Source: an uncultured Collinsella sp. (GTDB lineage: Bacteria; Actinomycetota; Coriobacteriia; Coriobacteriales; Coriobacteriaceae). From it: a stretch of 12,126 nt of DNA. The stretch is taken from positions 1 through 12,126 of the forward strand of contig URHQ01000059.1 in assembly GCA_900547655.1 (NCBI GenBank), in the 5' to 3' direction. The position numbers and the translations under genes were made by a program. Below, piece after piece: positions 8,101 to 12,126 of the stretch (position 1 is its first letter; every line of letters starts with the position of its first letter). Under the pieces are notes generated by a model that worked only from the letters and a program-made list of their open reading frames with translations, ran no database searches and was not told where the DNA came from.

Positions 8101-8939
8101 ATGCCGCGGTAAAGCGCCAGAAAGATCGCGCGAGCGGCCAGACCTCGTTCTTCGATATGTTTGGCGACATTGAGGGCTCGGGCTTTGAGGTGAGCGTGCC
8201 CGATCCGGATGGCCAGGAGTGGGACCGCCACCTTAAGCTGAGCCAGGAGAAGGAGGTCCTGGGCATCTATGTCTCGGACCACCCGCTGCGCCCGTTTGAG
8301 TATGCACTTAGCAAAGCGCGCGACTTCTCGTTCTCGCAGATCGACACCGGCTACGAGGTGCAAAACCCCACGGGCGGTACCATCAACCAGGAGATTCCCG
8401 AGGGCAAGGCGCTGTGGTGGGCCGGTATGGTCTCGAGTGTGTCCAAGCGCGTAACCAAAAACGGCGATCCCATGGGTATCGTGCAGCTCGAGGACATGGA
8501 AGGCGAGGCCACGGTCGTGGTGTTCCCCAAGACCTACAAGGAGGCCGAGGGGTACCTGTACGGCGAGGTCGATCCCGAGACCGGCGCGCAGCTGTCCGAT
8601 GCGTTTGTGCGCATTAAGGGCAAGCTCGAGCGCTCGGACCGCGGCGACCAGATCATCGCGCAGGAGATTGTGCCGCTGGAGCTTAGCGAGGAGAAAAACA
8701 AGCCCAAGGTCTTTGAGGTCATGGTGCCCAACAGCCGATTTAGCCAGGGCAATATGGCGCGCCTGGCCACGGTGCTCACCACCAACCCGGGCGGCGACCG
8801 CGTGGAGATCTTTATTGAGCAAGTCGACGGGCGCGTGCTGCGTGCCGAGGTACCGGCCAAGGTCAATGCACGCTCGATTCCGCTGCTGGCAGAGGCAAAG
8901 GCCATCGTCGGCAACCAAGGCCGCGTGACGGTTATCTAA
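5136..8939 (+). CDS. dnaE: DNA polymerase III alpha subunit (DnaE1 type)
   Basis: This is the catalytic subunit of the chromosomal replicase. Its 1267 residues are longer than the roughly 1160 of E. coli DnaE. An N-terminal PHP domain carries all nine expected metal ligands: H7, H9, D16, H41, E126, H145, C195, D268 and H270. This is the set found where the PHP domain is an active proofreading exonuclease. The polymerase core shows GPGRGS (425-430), the PDIDMDF catalytic aspartates (467-471), the third catalytic aspartate D629 in KMDFLGL, RPGPL, VYQEQVM and FNKSHSAGYA. A helix-hairpin-helix (about 905-960), a clamp-binding QTSFF (1002-1006) and an OB fold (about 1089-1190) follow. Two departures stand out: roughly 58 extra charged residues (about 58-117) inside the PHP domain, and RKPVAKKK plus a short insertion (775-805) where most DnaE proteins have RRAMGKKK. 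It is not PolC, because the exonuclease insertion is absent. No intein or frameshift is seen. Confidence 0.97.
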   Translation: MAFVHLHNHTVFSMLDGATRIQDMVNRAVELGMPAVAITDHGYMYGVPDLALACDAVNHNTPEYKTWSHDKAFLEKDRRDELVEPDPEENPREHAQYVKDMAMWDEKGNIDELKPPLVIKPIFGCEVYFTPDETLARDHKPELYHMILLAKDQEGYVNLMQTVSEAAVQGFYYKPRVTLDNLRRHAKGMICTSACIAGIIPKYIDRGDMEGAIKWAETFRDTFEPGDFYIEIQEHGITTDNGLTDEQMDRTLIDIAKQVGVKVIATNDFHYLRREDAPVQDVIMCIGMNAKVDDPNRMRMTGSEFYMKTEEEMRAMFPYCPEACDNTLEIADKCYVELDWDSIILPRFPLLDPGETHESQFRRECEKGLRQHYGDDWATREIGGVNIKERFEYEYKVICDKGFAAYFLIVAEYVQWAKDNGIGVGPGRGSAAGAIVAYAMNITAFDPLENGLMFERFLSPQRTEMPDIDMDFDDERRLEVVEHVRQLYGPEKVTHVITYSTIKAKQAINDAARVLDYPVYMGQRLSKMVSSDPKVKLKQVLDKQPGKEDLFNPDFAEAYKKDDDARRIIDTALSIEGLTRGEGVHACAVLICRDPVNEHVPTKLDTKGGVEITQYEGHTVADMGLLKMDFLGLRTLTVISKAKANIKKNFGIDIKEEEIPFDDPEIFKLMGSGHTAGVFQVESAGMTATIKNMKPTEYKHVVALIALYRPGPLGAGMVSSYINRMNGKEPAVSYDDRLDDILGETYGTMVYQEQVMLISVEMCGFSKGESDSRIRKPVAKKKIKLLTSTVLHWEDGSDETTYDHWMNGAIKNNYTREVAQKIWDDVLEFASYAFNKSHSAGYAILVMQTAWLKAHYPHEYMAAVLTSYTGKTDKIVHYVSACRHDGIPVLSPDVNESGTEFTATKEGVRFGLAGIRGVGTGVAQAIIAEREAGGPFKTLHDFVERVDSSQANRRVIESLIKAGAFDSTGYPRRQMMHFVDKNNPENIIDAAVKRQKDRASGQTSFFDMFGDIEGSGFEVSVPDPDGQEWDRHLKLSQEKEVLGIYVSDHPLRPFEYALSKARDFSFSQIDTGYEVQNPTGGTINQEIPEGKALWWAGMVSSVSKRVTKNGDPMGIVQLEDMEGEATVVVFPKTYKEAEGYLYGEVDPETGAQLSDAFVRIKGKLERSDRGDQIIAQEIVPLELSEEKNKPKVFEVMVPNSRFSQGNMARLATVLTTNPGGDRVEIFIEQVDGRVLRAEVPAKVNARSIPLLAEAKAIVGNQGRVTVI

Positions 8940-8957
8940 GCTACCCCGGGTGAGATT

Positions 8958-8962
8958 GGAGG
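8958..8962 (+). promoter_or_regulatory. Ribosome binding site that decides the SNF2 gene start
   Basis: GGAGG lies 5 nt before the ATG at 8968. The reading frame is open back to a GTG at 8950, but that codon has no Shine-Dalgarno sequence in front of it and would place the GGAGG inside the gene. The ATG at 8968 is therefore preferred. An in-frame GTG at 8965 is too close to the site to compete well. Confidence 0.65.
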
Positions 8963-8967
8963 AAGTG

Positions 8968-11900
8968 ATGGCGCAGGGGACGTTTGTGCAGGCGCTTCGC
9001 AAAGAGGCGGCTTTGAGCGGCACCTTTATGAAGGGGCGTTCGCTCATGCTCAACGGCGCCGTGCTGTCGATCGAGGACAGCGGCTCGCGCTTCTCCAAAA
9101 ACGTGACGGTTGAGGGCTCGGTGCGCGGCTCGCGCGGCGACCTGTACAAGACGCGCGTGGCGCTCGACATGGACGAGCACGAGGTAATCGACTACGACTG
9201 CGATTGCCCCGCCGCCTATCGTTACCCCGGTATGTGCAAGCACGCTATTGCCACGGCTCTGGCGTACCTGGACACCAGCGGCATTGAGCCTGTTGAGGGG
9301 CTGCGCACACCGGTTCGCACGTTTACGGCGCAGCCGAAACAGCCCGCGCGCACCGCGCCCAAAGCGCCGGCCGTCAACCCCAACTTTCCCTTTCCAGCGC
9401 CCGTCCCCACGAGCCCGAGCCTTATGGCGGCGCTTTCTGATCTTTCGGACGCGCGCATGGATGAGCTGGCGAGCATGCGCCGCAAGCTTGCCGGTGCCGT
9501 TGATCCCGACGCCCCCAAAGCGGCGTTGGAGCCTTCGTTGGTGCCGTACTACAATCCGCTGTTCGCCGACCGCTTTAGCTGGGCGCTCGAGTTTCGCATT
9601 CGCTGCGGTTCGGTGTCCTACGTGGTTAAGGATATCGACGGCATGGCCGACGCCTACGTCCGAGGCGGCACCTTCTCGTATGGCAAGAAACTCACGTTTG
9701 TCCATACGCCCGAAGCCTTCGAAGACGTGTCGACAAAGCTGCTCAACCTTGTTGTGACGACAGTTGCCTATCTCGATGACATCACAAGCTCGCGTTCGGC
9801 GTCGTACGACTTTGCCCGCAGCGGTTTTGTCGCCGAGCGTCAGTTGCCGCTGTCCGAGCATAGCATCGTATATGTGCTGGACCTGCTGCGCGGCCAGACC
9901 ATCTCCTTTGAGCCCGCCTGGTCGCGGGGGACGACGACGCATCGCACCTATGACGTGGCGGTTGAGATGCCTCCGGAAGGGGAGGACGAGGCGCTGTCTA
10001 AGCACCCACCGCTCCTTGCCGCCAAAATCGCGCCGGCGGCTGGTGGTAGCTACGATCTGCGCCTGCCGGCCGATGCATACTGCTTTGCTTCGGGCGACGT
10101 AGCCTATCTGGTCGACACCCGCCGTGCGCGCCGCACCGATGTAGCGTTTGCCCAGCATGCAGCGCCGTTCCTATCGCGCTTGCTGCCCTGTCGCACGCCA
10201 GTCCATATCGCTGCCGACCAGGTGGGGGAGTTCTGTCGTATGGCTCTACCCATTTTGCGCGACTACACCGACCTCACCGCGCCCGCCGCGCTCGATACCG
10301 TGGCACCCGAGCCGAGCTTTGCTATGGCAATCGGCGTCGACGACGGGCTCGTGACCTGCAAAATTACGGTTACCTACGGCGACTGGTCGGCGGATCTCTT
10401 TAGCCTGGGCGCTCCGGGCAGTCCCTTCGAAGAGCAACGCCCCGGCGTGCCGCCCCGCGACGAGGTGGCGGAGTTTCGCGTTATGGACACGGCGGCCCTG
10501 TACTTCGATTTCTACGAGGGCGGTCTGGCGTTCGAGGAGCGCGATGACGAGAGCCTGTTCCGCTTGCTGACCGAGGGCCTGTCTGCCCTGTCCGAGTTGG
10601 GTGAGGTTATGCTCAGCGACCGCCTGCGCCAGATCTCGGTGCGCCCTGCGCCCAAACTCTCGGTGCGTGCCACCGTCAAGAGCAATCTGCTCGATGTCGA
10701 GCTGGGCGCGAGCGGGCTTTCGGCCGCGGACCTTGCCGTCTATCTCGATTCGTACAAGCGTCATCAAACGTTTGCGCGCCTTACGTCCGGCGACATCATT
10801 CGCCTGGACGAGGGCGCCCGAGCCGCGTTTGGCCTCGCCGAGGACCTGGGTGTCGATGCCGTCGACCTGCTCGACGGCGTGTCGCTTCCCGCGTCGAGCA
10901 CCCTGTTCGTCGATAGCATGCTCGCGCGCACGCCCGCGCTCGAGGCCGATCGCGACGCTGCGTTTCGCCGTACCGTCGAGCGTCTAGACACGCTCGGCAA
11001 GATGGACTTTACGGTGCCGGCATCGATTAAGGCAACGATGCGCGGCTACCAGGTCGACGGATGCCAGTGGCTCGGCTCGCTCGAACACCTGGGCCTTGGC
11101 GGCATCTTGGCCGATGACATGGGCCTGGGCAAAACGCTGCAGATGATCGCACATATCCTGGCGCGCGTGGAAGCGGGGGACGCCAAGCCCACGCTCGTGG
11201 TGTGCCCTGCGTCGCTTGTGTACAACTGGACTGCCGAGCTGGAACGCTTTGCCCCGTCGCTCGATGTGTGCGCCATCGTGGGCGCCAAGGCGCAGCGTCG
11301 CGTGCAGATTGCCGGCGTGGCCGAGCATAACGTGGTCGTGACGTCGTATGACCTTATGCGCCGCGATATCGATGAGTACGCCGAGCAGGATTTTGCCCGC
11401 GTGGTGCTCGATGAGGCCCAGTACATTAAAAACCCGCTCACCCAGGTGGCTCGCGCCGCCAAGCGCCTGCCTGCCGGCGTGCGCTTTGCCCTGACGGGCA
11501 CGCCCATCGAAAACCGCTTGTCCGAGCTCTGGAGCATCTTCGACTTTTTGATGCCGGGCCTGCTTGGCACGCGCGAGTCGTTTGCCAAGCGCTTCGAAAG
11601 CCCGGTCGAGCATGCCGAGGGCGACAGTGCCGCTCGCCTGCAGGCACTCGTGTCGCCGTTTGTGCTGCGCCGTGTCAAGGAAGACGTGGTGGCCGATCTG
11701 CCCGAAAAGATCGAGGATACGGTCATGGCTCAGCTCGCCGGTGAGCAGCGCAAGCTTTACCTGGCAAATCAGGACCGCATCGCCCAGCAGGTGCAGCACC
11801 GCGAGGCCGGGGAGTTTAAGAAGGACAAGCTCAAGGTGCTCGCCGAGCTCACCAAGCTGCGCCAGATCTGCTGCGACCCGCGTCTACACTACGAGGATTA

Positions 11901-12073
11901 CAAGGCGGGGAGCGCCAAACTCGATACATGCATGGAGCTCGTGCACGGCGCACTCGACGGCGGGCATCGCATTCTGTTGTTCAGCCAGTTTACGGGTATG
12001 CTCGATATCATCGGTAAGCGCTTGGCCAAGGAGGACATCGCCTTCCTTAAGCTCACGGGCGCTTCGTCTAAGG
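8968..12073 (+). CDS. SWIM zinc-finger SNF2-family DNA translocase/helicase (3'-truncated)
   Basis: This is a bacterial SNF2/HepA-like ATPase, which moves along double-stranded nucleic acid and remodels bound proteins. Its target is unknown. With numbering from the ATG at 8968, an N-terminal SWIM zinc finger (C78, C80, C90, H92) is followed by a proline/alanine-rich linker (about 112-152). A long middle region resembles the SNF2-associated domain of this family. The first RecA-like domain carries Walker A DDMGLGKT (716-723), the CPASL motif (746-750), the DEAQ Walker B box (815-818) and motif III LTGTPIEN (842-849). KLRQICCDP and ILLFSQFTG open the second RecA-like domain. Genomic coding ends after K1035 and one further base. 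Motifs V and VI, probably 150-200 residues, lie beyond the contig. The apparent C-terminus ending THLTLPTNSRG is translated adapter. The gene lies 28 nt after dnaE with no terminator between, so co-transcription is likely. It is not RapA proper, which lacks a SWIM domain. Confidence 0.9.
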
Positions 12074-12126
12074 CTGTCTCTTATACACATCTGACGCTGC
12101 CGACGAACTCTAGGGGGTAGATCTCG
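12074..12126. other. Nextera adapter with i5 index and P5 fragment (not genomic)
   Basis: Bases 12074-12092 are ctgtctcttatacacatct, the full 19 bp mosaic-end reverse complement. Bases 12093-12106 are gacgctgccgacga, the rest of the Nextera Read 1 adapter. Bases 12107-12114, actctagg, are the reverse complement of CCTAGAGT, which I recall as the Nextera i5 index S516. Bases 12115-12126, gggtagatctcg, match the start of the P5 sequence GTGTAGATCTCG with one mismatch. Translated, this gives the well-known artefact peptide SYTHLTLPT, and other frames give LSLIHI and, on the reverse strand, MCIRDS. Confidence 0.98.

Noticed and set aside
8940..8967. Terminator or promoter between dnaE and the SNF2 gene
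   Set aside because: The 28 nt gap holds only the GGAGG ribosome binding site and a short CCCCGGG. There is no stable stem with a T-tract and no -10/-35 pair.
5100..9170. A 1356-codon open frame on the minus strand covering all of dnaE
   Set aside because: It sits in exact codon register with dnaE and is open only because dnaE avoids TTA, CTA and TCA. The translation is a repetitive L/V/D/G/H mixture with no recognisable domain, while the plus strand encodes an unmistakable polymerase.
8941..10158. A 405-codon minus-strand open frame over the start of the SNF2 gene
   Set aside because: It is in codon register with the SNF2 gene, so codon bias explains it. It has no domain and no convincing ribosome binding site.
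1..12126. Transposon or composite mobile element bounded by inverted ends
   Set aside because: The outer sequences are a matching inverted pair of Tn5 mosaic ends, but one is followed by Illumina adapter and index sequence and there is no transposase gene. They are library-preparation artefacts.

Overview
The window is a 12.1 kb metagenome- or isolate-assembled contig whose real genomic part runs from about base 16 to base 12073. Both ends are Illumina Nextera (Tn5 mosaic-end) adapter sequence that was never trimmed. The DNA is GC-rich with strong G/C third-position codon bias. A RecB/AddA-type helicase-nuclease next to a DnaE1-type polymerase, and the general look of the proteins, suggest a member of the Actinomycetota, most likely a gut coriobacterium of the Collinsella type. 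That placement is inferred from protein character, not from a search.

Layout, all on the + strand. (1) Bases 16-1323: C-terminal part of an AddB-type PD-(D/E)XK nuclease subunit, cut at its 5' end by the contig edge. (2) Bases 1327-4959: complete addA, the helicase-nuclease subunit, starting 3 nt after the first gene's stop and with its ribosome binding site inside that gene. (3) Bases 4960-5135: a 176 bp gap holding a striking 63 nt hairpin with perfect 18 bp arms, then a weak promoter candidate. (4) Bases 5136-8939: complete dnaE, the replicative DNA polymerase III alpha subunit. All nine PHP metal ligands are present, with lineage-type insertions in the PHP and fingers domains. (5) Bases 8968-12073: a SWIM zinc-finger SNF2-family ATPase, 28 nt downstream of dnaE and cut at its 3' end inside the second RecA-like domain.

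The genes share a DNA maintenance theme. AddAB resects double-strand breaks for recombination, DnaE copies the chromosome, and the SNF2 protein is a nucleic-acid translocase of unknown target. addB-addA look like one operon and dnaE-SNF2 like a second, with the hairpin between them.

I see no RNA gene, CRISPR array, insertion sequence, prophage or defence island, and no convincing undescribed system. The points that repay attention are the adapter artefacts, which create false protein ends, the intergenic hairpin, and the unusual features of DnaE and AddB.
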